Assembly (NCBI RefSeq): GCF_039522365.1
Contig: NZ_BAAADJ010000055.1
Location: 1 to 47,146, forward strand
DNA length: 47,146 nucleotides
DNA from: Bacillus carboniphilus
GTDB taxonomy: Bacteria > Bacillota > Bacilli > Bacillales > JC228
Direction of reading: 5' to 3'
The notes under the pieces are model-generated. The model searched no databases. It saw nothing but the letters and a program-made list of their open reading frames with translations, and was not told where the DNA came from. The position numbers and the translations under genes are program-made. Positions 34,266-43,081 of the stretch are shown in pieces (position 1 is the first letter of the stretch; each line of letters starts with the position of its first letter).

Positions 34266-34294
34266 CAGTATGACCAATATCTGACACCTTATAC
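34266..34294 (-). promoter_or_regulatory. Forespore (sigma-F/sigma-G type) promoter of csfG
   Basis: Minus strand: GTATA (34294–34290), a 17-nt spacer, CATACTG (34272–34266), with GG just before the −10 (GGTCATACTG). This fits the overlapping sigma-F/sigma-G consensus. It would start RNA near 34261–34258, at the first hairpin. Confidence 0.65.
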
Positions 34295-34407
34295 ATTATT
34301 ATATTGGAAAAATAGTTTCATTTTGTGCGAGTATTTTTCCGGGTGTGGCATACAAATATGGGGTTATGGTAGGATAAAAAGGAATGTCCAAATTGGAGGG
34401 GAACACC

Positions 34408-35455
<1,048 letters not shown>

Positions 35456-35459
35456 TAAG

Positions 35460-35488
35460 AAAAGGACTGCCGATCAGCAGTCCTTTTA
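35460..35488. terminator. Bidirectional terminator between coaD and ylbJ
   Basis: AAAAGGACTGC (35460–35470) and GCAGTCCTTTT (35477–35487) form a perfect 11-bp stem with a 6-nt loop, between convergent genes. Confidence 0.9.
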
Positions 35489-35500
35489 CTATTCAATAAT

Positions 35501-36727
35501 TTAAGCTTTGGAATTCTTCAGCTTTGTAAAGAGAACAACACAATAAAGGGATAATGAACCAATCGTTATTAAAGGACCTACAGTTGCTAGCCATTCAATC
35601 GCCTTGGTTGCACCATCAGATTGAGTCTGCCAGAAAACAGGAATAGATTCACTCGGCTGTTTAGGCTCAAATACACCTTTATAGACCGGGTTCCATAAAA
35701 GTATTGTTAAAAACCCTGCAAAAATTCCTTGAAGGATTCTGGCAAAAAAGAAAGGCTTAAAACGGATATCCGTTTCTGCAAAAATACTAGCCACTTGGGC
35801 TTGAACACTTAACCCCGCAAATCCAAGAATAAAACTCACGATAATCGCTTGTTGTAGGATAGTAGACTCTTGAACTTGGCTGGTCATCTGACTCCCAAGG
35901 GTAATTTCAAATATACCTGAAATAAAAGGAATGCTCATATCTTTTGGTAATTGAAGTAGAAGAAAGAGCTGGTCAATTAAGAGTGCTAAAGTAGTTGTTA
36001 TATGTAGATGGAAAAGTAGCTTGTTAATGACGGAAAAAAGAATGATGAACCCACCAATCATAAGGAGAGTTTGGATTGATGAAATGACTGCATCTCCTAA
36101 AATTTTTCCAATAGGTCTTTTATCATTCACCCGTGTTCTATGTAAAGCACGGAGAGCTACTTTAATAGAAATTCTTTTTCTGTCCTTTCTTTTCCTCTTC
36201 GCCTCTTCTTCTCTTCCGTAGAATCTCATAACAATGCCTACAAAAAAATTAGCAATATAATGAGCAAGAGCTAGGACGACACCTAATTTTGGGTTGTTAA
36301 AAAATCCTACAGAAACAGCCCCAAAGATAAATAGTGGATTTGAACAATTGGTGAATGCAGCAAGTCTTTCTGCTTCAATCTTCGTTAATTGGCGCTCTTG
36401 ACGGAGTCTAGCAGATAACTTTGCACCAGCAGGATTCCCTGAAGCCATGCCCATGGCCCATACAAATCCTCCCACCCCTGGTACTTTAAATAAAGGTCTC
36501 ATGAATGGTTCTAATAAGACACCAATAAATTTAACGACACCAAACCCAATTAGCATTTCAGAGATAATGAAAAAAGGTAATAGAGAAGGAAAAACAATTT
36601 CCCACCACATATTTAATCCTCGGATGGAGGCTTCGAAGGATTCTTCTGGAAAGATAATTAGTGATGTCGCCATTAAAGTGACGGATAGAGCTAAAGCTAT
36701 TGTTTTTAAATGAGATCGGTTGAGCAA
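35501..36727 (-). CDS. ylbJ: Sporulation integral membrane protein YlbJ
   Basis: A 408-aa polytopic membrane protein with nucleoside-recognition (Gate) domains at both ends, of the YlbJ family. B. subtilis ylbJ is sigma-E controlled and needed for heat-resistant spores. Conserved landmarks include WWEIVFPSLLPFFIISEMLIGFG (41–63), MGMASGNPAGAKLSA (92–106) and TNCSNPLFIFGAVSVGFF. A charged loop (REEEAKRKRKDRKR) separates the halves. It starts at TTG after GGGAGGG. It converges on coaD and is divergent from ylbK. The transported substrate is unknown. Confidence 0.92.
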   Translation of the reverse strand: MLNRSHLKTIALALSVTLMATSLIIFPEESFEASIRGLNMWWEIVFPSLLPFFIISEMLIGFGVVKFIGVLLEPFMRPLFKVPGVGGFVWAMGMASGNPAGAKLSARLRQERQLTKIEAERLAAFTNCSNPLFIFGAVSVGFFNNPKLGVVLALAHYIANFFVGIVMRFYGREEEAKRKRKDRKRISIKVALRALHRTRVNDKRPIGKILGDAVISSIQTLLMIGGFIILFSVINKLLFHLHITTTLALLIDQLFLLLQLPKDMSIPFISGIFEITLGSQMTSQVQESTILQQAIIVSFILGFAGLSVQAQVASIFAETDIRFKPFFFARILQGIFAGFLTILLWNPVYKGVFEPKQPSESIPVFWQTQSDGATKAIEWLATVGPLITIGSLSLYCVVLFTKLKNSKA

Positions 36728-36903
36728 ATGTGTATTCCCTCCCTAAGGTGGCAATGCTAATTCATTTTACAAAAACAAACAGCATAAAGTTAGGTATAAG
36801 GCTGAAGATTAGGCTTGTCTGAATAACAACCTATACTAATATACTCAACCAAAAAAGGAATTAGACCACTATCTCTGATTCTCATAATAAAGGGGGGGAC
36901 CCT

Positions 36904-37692
36904 TTGAAAGAGCCTAAAATAGGAATTGCTCTAGGAGCAGGAGGAGCACGGGGGTTTGCACATTTAGGCGTTTTAAAGGCATTGGAAGATGCAGGCATAA
37001 AGGTTGATATGATTGCAGGGAGCAGTATGGGCTCCATTGTTGCCTGCTTCTATAGTTCAGGTCATTCGATTGAATGGCTGTATACCCTTTCTAAAGCTTT
37101 TAGAAGGAAGTATTATTTGGATTTTACGGTCCCTAAAATGGGGTTTATTGCTGGGAAAAGAATAAAGGAGTTTATCCGCTTACTGACTCACAATAAAAAT
37201 TTAGAAGACTTAGAGATACCTGTTTCAGTAGTTACGACAGATATTAAAACGGGAGAGAAAGTAGTTTTTACTCAAGGACCCATCGCAGAAGCAGTTCGTG
37301 CGAGCATTGCCATCCCTGGGATATTTGTTCCTGAAAAATATCAAGGAAGAGTACTGGTAGACGGTGGAGTCGTTGATCGCGTTCCGGTTTCTGTCGTAAA
37401 AGAAATGGGTGCCGATATTGTAATAGGTGTGGACGTATCTAGCGTCCGAATGAATGAAGAGGTAAATACCATTTATGATGTCATTATGCAAAGTTATGAC
37501 ATTATGCAGATGGAATTAGTTCGAACAAGTGAGTTGACCTCAGACATCATGATTTGTCCTAAAGTAGATATGTATAGTGGGCGGGCGTTTACAAATATTG
37601 AAGAAATCATTAACATAGGAGAAGAAGAAGCTAAGAAACAATTACCAATTGTGCAAGATGTATTGGATCGCTGGAGGGGACAACATTCATGA
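36904..37692 (+). CDS. ylbK: Patatin-like phospholipase YlbK
   Basis: A 262-aa cytosolic serine acylhydrolase of the patatin/RssA family. The oxyanion-hole motif GAGGARGFAHLGVL (11–24), the nucleophile elbow GSSMG (39–43, Ser41) and the catalytic Asp in DGG (153–155) are intact, so it should be active. It starts at TTG with a G-run (AAAGGGGGGG) upstream. The stop overlaps the ylbL start by 4 nt (ATGA), showing translational coupling with a membrane protease. Its lipid substrate is unknown. Confidence 0.93.
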   Translation: MKEPKIGIALGAGGARGFAHLGVLKALEDAGIKVDMIAGSSMGSIVACFYSSGHSIEWLYTLSKAFRRKYYLDFTVPKMGFIAGKRIKEFIRLLTHNKNLEDLEIPVSVVTTDIKTGEKVVFTQGPIAEAVRASIAIPGIFVPEKYQGRVLVDGGVVDRVPVSVVKEMGADIVIGVDVSSVRMNEEVNTIYDVIMQSYDIMQMELVRTSELTSDIMICPKVDMYSGRAFTNIEEIINIGEEEAKKQLPIVQDVLDRWRGQHS

Positions 37693-38711
37693 GTCGTAAA
37701 ACCTATCAAAAAGTACTCATCGCAGTTTTAATCATTGCAATTTTTCTATCATTTTATAAGCTTCCATACTATGTGTATCGTCCAGGTTCGGCTAAAGAAT
37801 TAGCACCCATTATCCAGGTAGAGGGAAGCTCTCAAGTGGAAAGAGGCAGCTTTATGCTGACGACAGTAAGCCGCTTGGAACCTAATGTCTTTATTTATCT
37901 TTGGGCCCGAATAAGACCTTTTTACGAAATAGAAAAGCAAGAGGATATTCGTGACGATGGAGAGACAAAAGAAGAATTTGATGTATATCAACTCTTTTTA
38001 ATGGATAATTCAAAGAAAAACGCTATTCATGTAGCATATGAGTATGCAGGGATTCCTGTAGAGTATACGTATCATGGCATTTACGTTATAGGGATAGTAG
38101 AGGGAATGCCAGCAGAAGAAGTATTAAGACCAGGAGATCAAATTGTTAAAGTAAATGGTCAGGCATTTGAATCATCAGAGGAATTTAAAGATTTTGTTGT
38201 GAATACTGGCGATGAAATTGAAGTAACGTATATTCGGGATGGAATGACACATACAGCTGCTATTCATACAGCACCGTTCCCTGATCAACCCGATACAGTT
38301 GGTTTGGGGATCTCTCTTGTAGATGACTACGATATTGTAGTAGATCCATCCGTGGAGATTAACTCTAGTACAATTGGTGGACCTTCCGCCGGTCTGATGT
38401 TTAGTTTAGAGATTTATAACCAGCTAACAGATGAAGATTGGACAAAAGGTTATGAAATAGCGGGAACTGGTGAAATCACAAAAGATGGAAAAGTCCTTCG
38501 CATTGGTGGAATTGAACATAAAATTGTGGCTGCCGATAATAAAGGCGTTGAAATTTTCTTTGCTCCTAATGAGGAAGGGGCGGAAGGGTCAAATTACCAA
38601 GAAGCCCTTAAAGTTAAGAAACAAATTAAATCTGATATTGTGATCGTTCCGGTTGATAACTTCCAAGATGCAATAGATTATTTGGAAACATTAGAACCAA
38701 AAGGTGAGTAG
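37689..38711 (+). CDS. ylbL: Membrane-anchored PDZ–Lon-type protease YlbL (SepM family)
   Basis: A 340-aa protein with an N-terminal membrane anchor (about 8–25), a central PDZ domain (about 125–195) and a C-terminal Lon/S16 proteolytic domain (about 225–335). The catalytic dyad is visible: Ser233 in GGPSAG and Lys278 in GIEHKIVAA. These positions are one residue from those of B. subtilis YlbL. There YlbL, with CtpA, degrades the division inhibitor YneA after DNA damage; streptococcal SepM matures a competence pheromone. It is coupled to ylbK by a 4-nt overlap and followed by a terminator. Confidence 0.95.
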   Translation: MSRKTYQKVLIAVLIIAIFLSFYKLPYYVYRPGSAKELAPIIQVEGSSQVERGSFMLTTVSRLEPNVFIYLWARIRPFYEIEKQEDIRDDGETKEEFDVYQLFLMDNSKKNAIHVAYEYAGIPVEYTYHGIYVIGIVEGMPAEEVLRPGDQIVKVNGQAFESSEEFKDFVVNTGDEIEVTYIRDGMTHTAAIHTAPFPDQPDTVGLGISLVDDYDIVVDPSVEINSSTIGGPSAGLMFSLEIYNQLTDEDWTKGYEIAGTGEITKDGKVLRIGGIEHKIVAADNKGVEIFFAPNEEGAEGSNYQEALKVKKQIKSDIVIVPVDNFQDAIDYLETLEPKGE

Positions 38712-38733
38712 CTAGAGGCTACTCGCTTTTTTT
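38704..38733 (+). terminator. Terminator of ylbKL
   Basis: GTGAGTAGC (38704–38712) pairs with GCTACTCGC (38718–38726; one T·G) and runs into T7. The left arm includes the ylbL stop. Confidence 0.9.
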
Positions 38734-38779
38734 ATTGAAAGCCGGTTATTGGGGTGTGGTTCTAGTGCACGAGTGCTGT

Positions 38780-39131
38780 CTGTCCCAAACTGAGTTGTGT
38801 AGGTGAGGAAATGGGACAGAAAAGGCGTTGACTGTCCCAAACTGAGTTGTGTAGGTGAGGAAATGGGACAGAAAAGGCGTTGACTGTCCTAAACTGGATT
38901 GTGTAGGTGAGGAAATGGGACAGCAGAAGAGTTGTCTGTCCCAAATTGAGGTAGCCAGGTGAGAAAACGGGACAGCAGAGGAGTTGTCTGTCCCAAATTG
39001 AGGTAGCCAGGTGAGAAAACGGGACAGCAGAGGAGTTGTCTGTCCCAAACTAAGGTAGCCAGGTGAGAAAACGGGACAACAAAGGCGATGTCTGTCCCAA
39101 ACTGAGGTACCTAGGTCAGAAAATGGGACAG
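38780..39131. repeat. Array A: seven tandem palindromic units, exact 52-bp period
   Basis: Units begin at 38780, 38832, 38884, 38936, 38988, 39040 and 39092, each 52 bp after the last. Each is a 40-bp palindromic block beginning CTGTCCC and ending GGGACAG (8-bp arms where the flanking A/T is also paired), followed by a 12-bp linker. The last unit lacks the linker. Units 1–3 share one centre (CTGAGTTGTGTAGGTGAGG, with small changes in unit 3), while units 4–7 share another (…GAGGTAGCCAGGTGAG…). Linkers change the same way (AAAAGGCGTTGA early, CAGAGGAGTTGT later). The array fills the gap between the convergent ends of ylbL and ylbM. Open frames across it are an artefact of the repeats. Confidence 0.92.
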
Positions 39132-39146
39132 GTTCAGGATGGAATC

Positions 39147-39178
39147 ATAAAAAACCCAATCTTATATAAAGACTGGGT
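39147..39178 (-). terminator. Terminator of ylbM
   Basis: ACCCAATCTT and AAGACTGGGT (39154–39163 and 39169–39178) pair with one mismatch. The T-run is on the minus strand. The ylbM stop codon lies within it. Confidence 0.82.
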
Positions 39179-40376
39179 GACTGCTATATTCTTCATTAAG
39201 CGGCTTTTTCTTTTGAATCGGTAAATTGTAGGTTAAAGCAGCCTTCAAATCTGTATGAAGTAGATCTGAATGCTCTCTTTTTACATTTGAAATAATCGGC
39301 ATATCCAATTCTTTTTTCTTTTTTCTTATGAAAGCTTGTCCGTTTTGGGACATTCCTAGAATTCTTATATAGGAAGCTTTTCTATTCTGTTTAGATAATT
39401 CATGGTTTGTAGTATTCGTCAGGATATGTAAACACATTCTTTGTAAGCGGGTCCACGTATATCTCTTCGTCTTCAACTCCTCCATAAAGGAATGAAAGCT
39501 TTGAGCCTCTAGGGAGATTTGTTTTAAACGGTATTCAATCCCTTCTTCCACTTCATAGATGTTTCTTAACTCTTCTAGTGATGCTGTCTGGATTCTGTAT
39601 TGAAGGTATGGCCAGTAAAGTTCCCAGCTATGGAAGGTTCCAATTGCCTGTTGGTAGGAATGTAGTTCTTCATAGGTGGTTGAGGGAACGTATTGGGCAA
39701 TTTGGGCTGAGTCTGACTGTTCTGTAGTATTAAAAATCGCCTTCCGGATACTGGTAGCACTAGCAATGGTTGCAGAAGCAAAATGTTCATCATGGTAGTG
39801 TGCATTTTTTCTGGTAATGGTAAAAGGCTTCATGTTTCCTTTTTGCTCAACTAAGGCTTTCACATAATGAAATCCAAGTATATTATTCGGCTTAGAAAGG
39901 TCCAGTAGATCGTCCTGATCCTTCTCTAATAAACTCACATATGCATTAGAGATGGCTTTTGGATAGCTATTGCCTTTCTTAACTTCCAGTTGAATTCTTT
40001 GTTGAATAGTTGCATCGTTATCATTAACAGCTTGAAGAGTATTTACGAAACTTGTAATGTTTCCAGATTCACTCCCAAAAGCAAAGGCATCACATTGAAG
40101 AGCTTCGAGTAAAGAGATGGCACCATTTGCAAATACTTCTGCCTGTTGAGTGGCAAATTGATAGGGGAGCTCAACAACCAAATCAATGCCCGCCTTTAAT
40201 GCCATCTTTGTTCTGGCCCATTTTGAAACGAGAGCAGGTTCTCCTCTCTGAAGAAAATGTCCACTCATCACTGCAATAACGATATCAGCATCTGTAACTC
40301 TTTTTGATTCTTGTAGATGGAATAAATGTCCGTTGTGAAAGGGATTATATTCAACAATAACACCTACACTTTTCAT
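39162..40376 (-). CDS. tmcAL: tRNA(Met) cytidine acetate ligase TmcAL (YlbM)
   Basis: A 404-aa enzyme that in B. subtilis forms N4-acetylcytidine at the wobble base of elongator tRNA-Met, using acetate and ATP. The N-terminal nucleotidyltransferase-like domain carries GVIVEYNPFHNGH, with HNGH at 14–17 as the HxGH ATP-binding motif. SGHFLQRGEPALVSKW and VVELPYQFATQQAEVFANGA follow. The C-terminal half is helical and basic, suited to tRNA binding. The length matches the family. It is divergent from ylbN. Confidence 0.93.
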   Translation of the reverse strand: MKSVGVIVEYNPFHNGHLFHLQESKRVTDADIVIAVMSGHFLQRGEPALVSKWARTKMALKAGIDLVVELPYQFATQQAEVFANGAISLLEALQCDAFAFGSESGNITSFVNTLQAVNDNDATIQQRIQLEVKKGNSYPKAISNAYVSLLEKDQDDLLDLSKPNNILGFHYVKALVEQKGNMKPFTITRKNAHYHDEHFASATIASATSIRKAIFNTTEQSDSAQIAQYVPSTTYEELHSYQQAIGTFHSWELYWPYLQYRIQTASLEELRNIYEVEEGIEYRLKQISLEAQSFHSFMEELKTKRYTWTRLQRMCLHILTNTTNHELSKQNRKASYIRILGMSQNGQAFIRKKKKELDMPIISNVKREHSDLLHTDLKAALTYNLPIQKKKPLNEEYSSHPVFI

Positions 40377-40546
40377 CCTTTATCCTCCATAATTATGAAA
40401 AAGTTTAATAATAGCTTAACTTATTATTTATTGTAACAATAATTTCTGTTATCCTAAACAGTACTTGTTTCTATTTTCACTTTTCTAGTCATCTAGAATA
40501 ATTGGAGTACAGATTGAGAAGAATGACGAATGTAAAGGAAAACATA

Positions 40547-40575
40547 TTGACATTTAAAATTATGAAAGCTATAAT
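40547..40575 (+). promoter_or_regulatory. Consensus sigma-A promoter of ylbN–rpmF
   Basis: TTGACA (40547–40552), a 17-nt spacer, TATAAT (40570–40575): a perfect consensus promoter. The start is near 40582, leaving a leader of about 20 nt. Strong constitutive expression is expected, which fits a ribosomal-protein operon. Confidence 0.88.
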
Positions 40576-40602
40576 AAGCTTTGTTGCCTTGAGGTGATGA
40601 TA

Positions 40603-41133
40603 TTGAAATGGTCTGTTATCCAGCTACAAAAACTCCGAGACAAGGGCTTGGAGATTAACGAAACAGTAGAACTTGAGAATGAACTAAAAAGGATAGACTC
40701 TCAAATTAGAGGGGCGTCACCTACTAAAGTGACGGGAAAAGCCGATATGAGTTCTAATAGAGTTACTTTTCACTTAACAGTAGAAGGTACTTTAACTCTA
40801 CCTTGTTCTAGAACGTTAAAGGATGTTCATTATCCTTACCATATTGAGTCGAAAGAAACTTTTCTTTTACAATCAAATGGTTATGATAGTTTGGACGATT
40901 CGGACGAAGTACATCGCCTGGAAGGGGATGTGCTGAATTTAACACCTGTCCTTTTAGAAATGATTATTTCTGAAATTCCAATACAGGTATATGCTGAAGA
41001 CGCAAAGAATGAAGATGACTTTCATCCGTCAGGTAAAGGATGGGAAGTTATCGGTGAAGCAGAAGAAAAAGAAAAGATTGATCCCCGTTTAGAAAAGCTT
41101 TCACAGCTAATGAACAATTCGGATCAAAACTGA
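40603..41133 (+). CDS. ylbN: DUF177/YceD family protein YlbN
   Basis: A 176-aa acidic protein of the YceD/DUF177 family, which almost always precedes rpmF in bacteria and has been linked to 23S rRNA processing in other organisms. Recognisable parts are the N-terminal MKWSVIQLQKLRDKGLE, the Cys-containing GTLTLPCSRTLKDVHYPYHIESKETF (about 69–94) and the acidic C-terminal half. I start at TTG 40603: the GTG and ATG just upstream (40594, 40597) lie in the ribosome site GAGGTGATG. It is cotranscribed with rpmF from a consensus promoter. Confidence 0.9.
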   Translation: MKWSVIQLQKLRDKGLEINETVELENELKRIDSQIRGASPTKVTGKADMSSNRVTFHLTVEGTLTLPCSRTLKDVHYPYHIESKETFLLQSNGYDSLDDSDEVHRLEGDVLNLTPVLLEMIISEIPIQVYAEDAKNEDDFHPSGKGWEVIGEAEEKEKIDPRLEKLSQLMNNSDQN

Positions 41134-41166
41134 CTTTTTGATACATCTTTTAAGGAGGTGGGAAGA

Positions 41167-41340
41167 ATGGCTGTACCTTTTAGAAGAACTTCTAAAACTA
41201 AGAAGCGACTACGTCGTACTCACTTCAAACTTCAAGTCCCTGGTATGGTAGAATGCCCAAACTGCGGCGAAATGAAATTAGCTCACCGTGTATGTAAGGC
41301 TTGCGGAACATACAAAGGTAAAGAAGTTGTTAATAAATAA
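41167..41340 (+). CDS. rpmF: Ribosomal protein L32 (zinc-binding form)
   Basis: A 57-aa 50S subunit protein bL32. The basic N-terminal half [22 protein letters not shown] is followed by a zinc ribbon, CPNC and CKAC, so this is the Cys4 (C+) form, not the zinc-independent paralogue. The ATG at 41167 has AAGGAGGTG upstream; a GTG 9 nt earlier is too close to it. It follows ylbN by 33 nt in one operon, and an intrinsic terminator comes directly after. Confidence 0.97.
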   Translation: MAVPFRRTSKTKKRLRRTHFKLQVPGMVECPNCGEMKLAHRVCKACGTYKGKEVVNK

Positions 41341-41346
41341 TGTCTG

Positions 41347-41380
41347 AAAACGCAAAGAGATTTTCTCTTTGCGTTTTTTG
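41347..41380 (+). terminator. Terminator of ylbN–rpmF
   Basis: AAAACGCAAAGAG (41347–41359) and CTCTTTGCGTTTT (41365–41377) form a perfect 13-bp stem with T6 following. Confidence 0.92.
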
Positions 41381-41444
41381 TATTGTAAATATATTTTCGG
41401 ACAGGTGTGAGCTAGTTTTTGAAAGGAATGGGGTAGCCGAGGGG

Positions 41445-41599
41445 AGTGCCCGTTTCAAGAAGAGGAAACCAAAAACGGGAACTGGATCAGCCGAGCAGTG
41501 CCCGTTTCAAAAAGAGCAAACCGTAAACGGGAACTGAATCAGCCGAGTAGTGCCTGTTCCAAGTCAGGTAATCCGAAAACAGGAACTGAATCCGGAAGT
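41445..41599. repeat. Array B: three palindromic units, 52-bp period
   Basis: Units start at 41445, 41497 and 41549 (52, 52 and 51 bp), with a degenerate fourth start at 41600 and a leftover linker-like TAGCCGAGG before the first. Units 1 and 2 agree at 46 of 52 positions. Each unit opens with AGTGCCCGTTT and closes with AAACGGGAACT at position 39, a stem of 10 pairs with one G·A mismatch, then a linker ATCAGCCGAG. In unit 3 the C7–G33 pair becomes T–A (CCTGTT/AACAGG), a compensatory change. It lies between the rpmF terminator and the enoyl-CoA-hydratase-like gene. Confidence 0.85.
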
Positions 41600-41656
41600 A
41601 GTTTCCGTCGTAACAGCCCAATCAATAGCCTATATAAAAGAACTGAGGTGAACTCA

Positions 41657-42418
41657 TTGAGTGACTATTCAATAGAAGAAAAGTTTCCACATACGATATT
41701 CTTCACGATTAAAAGAAAACAAGTCCACAATGCTATTAACTATCAAGTCATGCAAGGTTTTGAAGAAGTGATTGAACGAATCGAACAAGACCATCGTATC
41801 GCATTACTAGTTATTACCGGTGAAGGAGACAGAGCATTTTGTTCAGGTGGCGATTTACAAGCGTTTCACTCATTACATACTGCAGAAGAAAGCTATCAAA
41901 TGCTAGAGAGAATGGCACATGTTCTATTTAAATTGGCCACACTTCCTGTTCCGGTTGTTTGTCTATTAAACGGTACGGCAGTTGGTGGTGGTATGGAAAT
42001 CGCGACTGCCTGTGACATCCGATATGCAAAGAAAACTGCCAAATTTGGATTTATTCAAGCGAATCTTGCTATAACAACCGGCTGGGGTGGAGGGACCCTC
42101 TTTCTTGAAAAATTTCAACCCAATTTCGCACTGGAATGGTTACTAAAGGCAGACAAAAGGGATGCATCGGAGTTGTATGAAGCTGGGTTTCTAACTGGTT
42201 TGTTCGAGGGGGATCCTTTTGAATTATTTGCTAGAGAGTTTCAATCTGTTCTCAGCCACGAACCAGATGTAATGCGAGCCTATAAAAACATATATTTACA
42301 AAAGCTGGATAAATCTAGCTTACTAGATAGGATGTTAAAAGAAGCAGAAAATTGTTCAGTATTGTGGCAAAAAGACGCACACCATCTTGCGGTTTCCAAA
42401 TTCTTGAACAAAACCTAA
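41657..42418 (+). CDS. Enoyl-CoA hydratase/isomerase family protein
   Basis: A 253-aa crotonase-fold protein acting on an acyl-CoA. The oxyanion-hole segment AFCSGGDL (60–67) and GTAVGGGMEIATACD (106–120), with Glu114, are present. The second catalytic Glu of true hydratases is replaced: FIQANLAITTGWGGG has Gln134 there. This suggests an isomerase, decarboxylase or hydrolase activity rather than classical hydration. The frame stays open upstream through array B, but the TTG at 41657 follows GAGGTG with 6-nt spacing and begins MSDYSIEE. B. subtilis has no gene here between rpmF and ylbO, as far as I recall. Confidence 0.87.
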   Translation: MSDYSIEEKFPHTIFFTIKRKQVHNAINYQVMQGFEEVIERIEQDHRIALLVITGEGDRAFCSGGDLQAFHSLHTAEESYQMLERMAHVLFKLATLPVPVVCLLNGTAVGGGMEIATACDIRYAKKTAKFGFIQANLAITTGWGGGTLFLEKFQPNFALEWLLKADKRDASELYEAGFLTGLFEGDPFELFAREFQSVLSHEPDVMRAYKNIYLQKLDKSSLLDRMLKEAENCSVLWQKDAHHLAVSKFLNKT

Positions 42419-42525
42419 AGGTAAAAAAAATTTAGAAAATCCTTTGAAACTATGGAGGAAATCGTCTATCTATTCTACTAGTTGCATATATATAGGTATC
42501 CATGAAATTAGAGGGAGGGATGCCT

Positions 42526-43071
42526 ATGACATCTACTAGGCAGGATGCGTGGACGAAAGATGAGGATGTTCTACTTTCAGAAGTGGTACTTCGCCATATT
42601 CGAGAGGGTAGTACGCAATTGCAAGCCTTTGAAGAAGTGGGGAAAAAATTATCACGAACCCCTGCTGCTTGCGGGTTTCGCTGGAACTCACTTGTTCGGA
42701 AACAATACAAATCTGGAATAGAGCTTGCCAAAAAACAGCGAAAAGAGAGAAAAAAGCAAAGGCAAGCAAATGGTAGACAATATACTGAGCATGCTAGTTC
42801 TAGTACAAGTCAAGAAGGTACTGTACCAAATCTAATCAGAAGTATTATCCATTCTCTTGAAGATATAGAGAGGCAATGGACTGAACATGAGAAAAATCTT
42901 GAGTTAGAAGAGAAAGTAAGTAAGCTTCAGCATGAAGTAGAAGGTGTGAAAAAAGAAAGAGATCACTGGCTAACAGAATACAAAACGTTGTTAGGGGTCA
43001 TGGAAAAGGCTAGAAAACTTGTATACTTAGAAGAAGAAGTAGGGAAGAAAAAAGCGAAATCAGGAAAATGA
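42526..43071 (+). CDS. gerR: Sporulation transcription regulator GerR (YlbO), RsfA family
   Basis: A 181-aa DNA-binding protein of the RsfA family. The N-terminal Myb/SANT-like domain (about 6–60, with [17 protein letters not shown] and [18 protein letters not shown]) is followed by a basic linker and a C-terminal coiled coil (about 115–175). B. subtilis YlbO/GerR is made in the mother cell under sigma-E and tunes sigma-E target genes. The ATG at 42526 follows GAGGGAGGG at good spacing; ATGs at 42502 and 42520 lie before or inside it. CATATATA (42485–42492) with GTCTAT upstream is a possible sigma-E-type −10/−35 pair, at low confidence. Confidence 0.9.
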   Translation: MTSTRQDAWTKDEDVLLSEVVLRHIREGSTQLQAFEEVGKKLSRTPAACGFRWNSLVRKQYKSGIELAKKQRKERKKQRQANGRQYTEHASSSTSQEGTVPNLIRSIIHSLEDIERQWTEHEKNLELEEKVSKLQHEVEGVKKERDHWLTEYKTLLGVMEKARKLVYLEEEVGKKKAKSGK

Positions 43072-43081
43072 TATAAAACAA

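Noticed and set aside
38746-39048. 100-residue minus-strand open frame across array A
   Set aside because: It only translates the 52-bp repeats (MGQTTPLLS-type periodic peptide), has no ribosome site, and 52 is not a multiple of 3, so the protein repeat is incidental.
38780-39131. CRISPR array (repeats with spacers)
   Set aside because: The 12-bp linkers are much shorter than CRISPR spacers and nearly identical between units. The repeat itself is palindromic over 40 bp and no cas genes are nearby.
41340-41656. Plus-strand open frames through array B, including an N-terminal extension of the hydratase-like protein
   Set aside because: The translated part is the repeat itself. A ribosome site GAGGTG and TTG at 41657 give a normal crotonase N-terminus.
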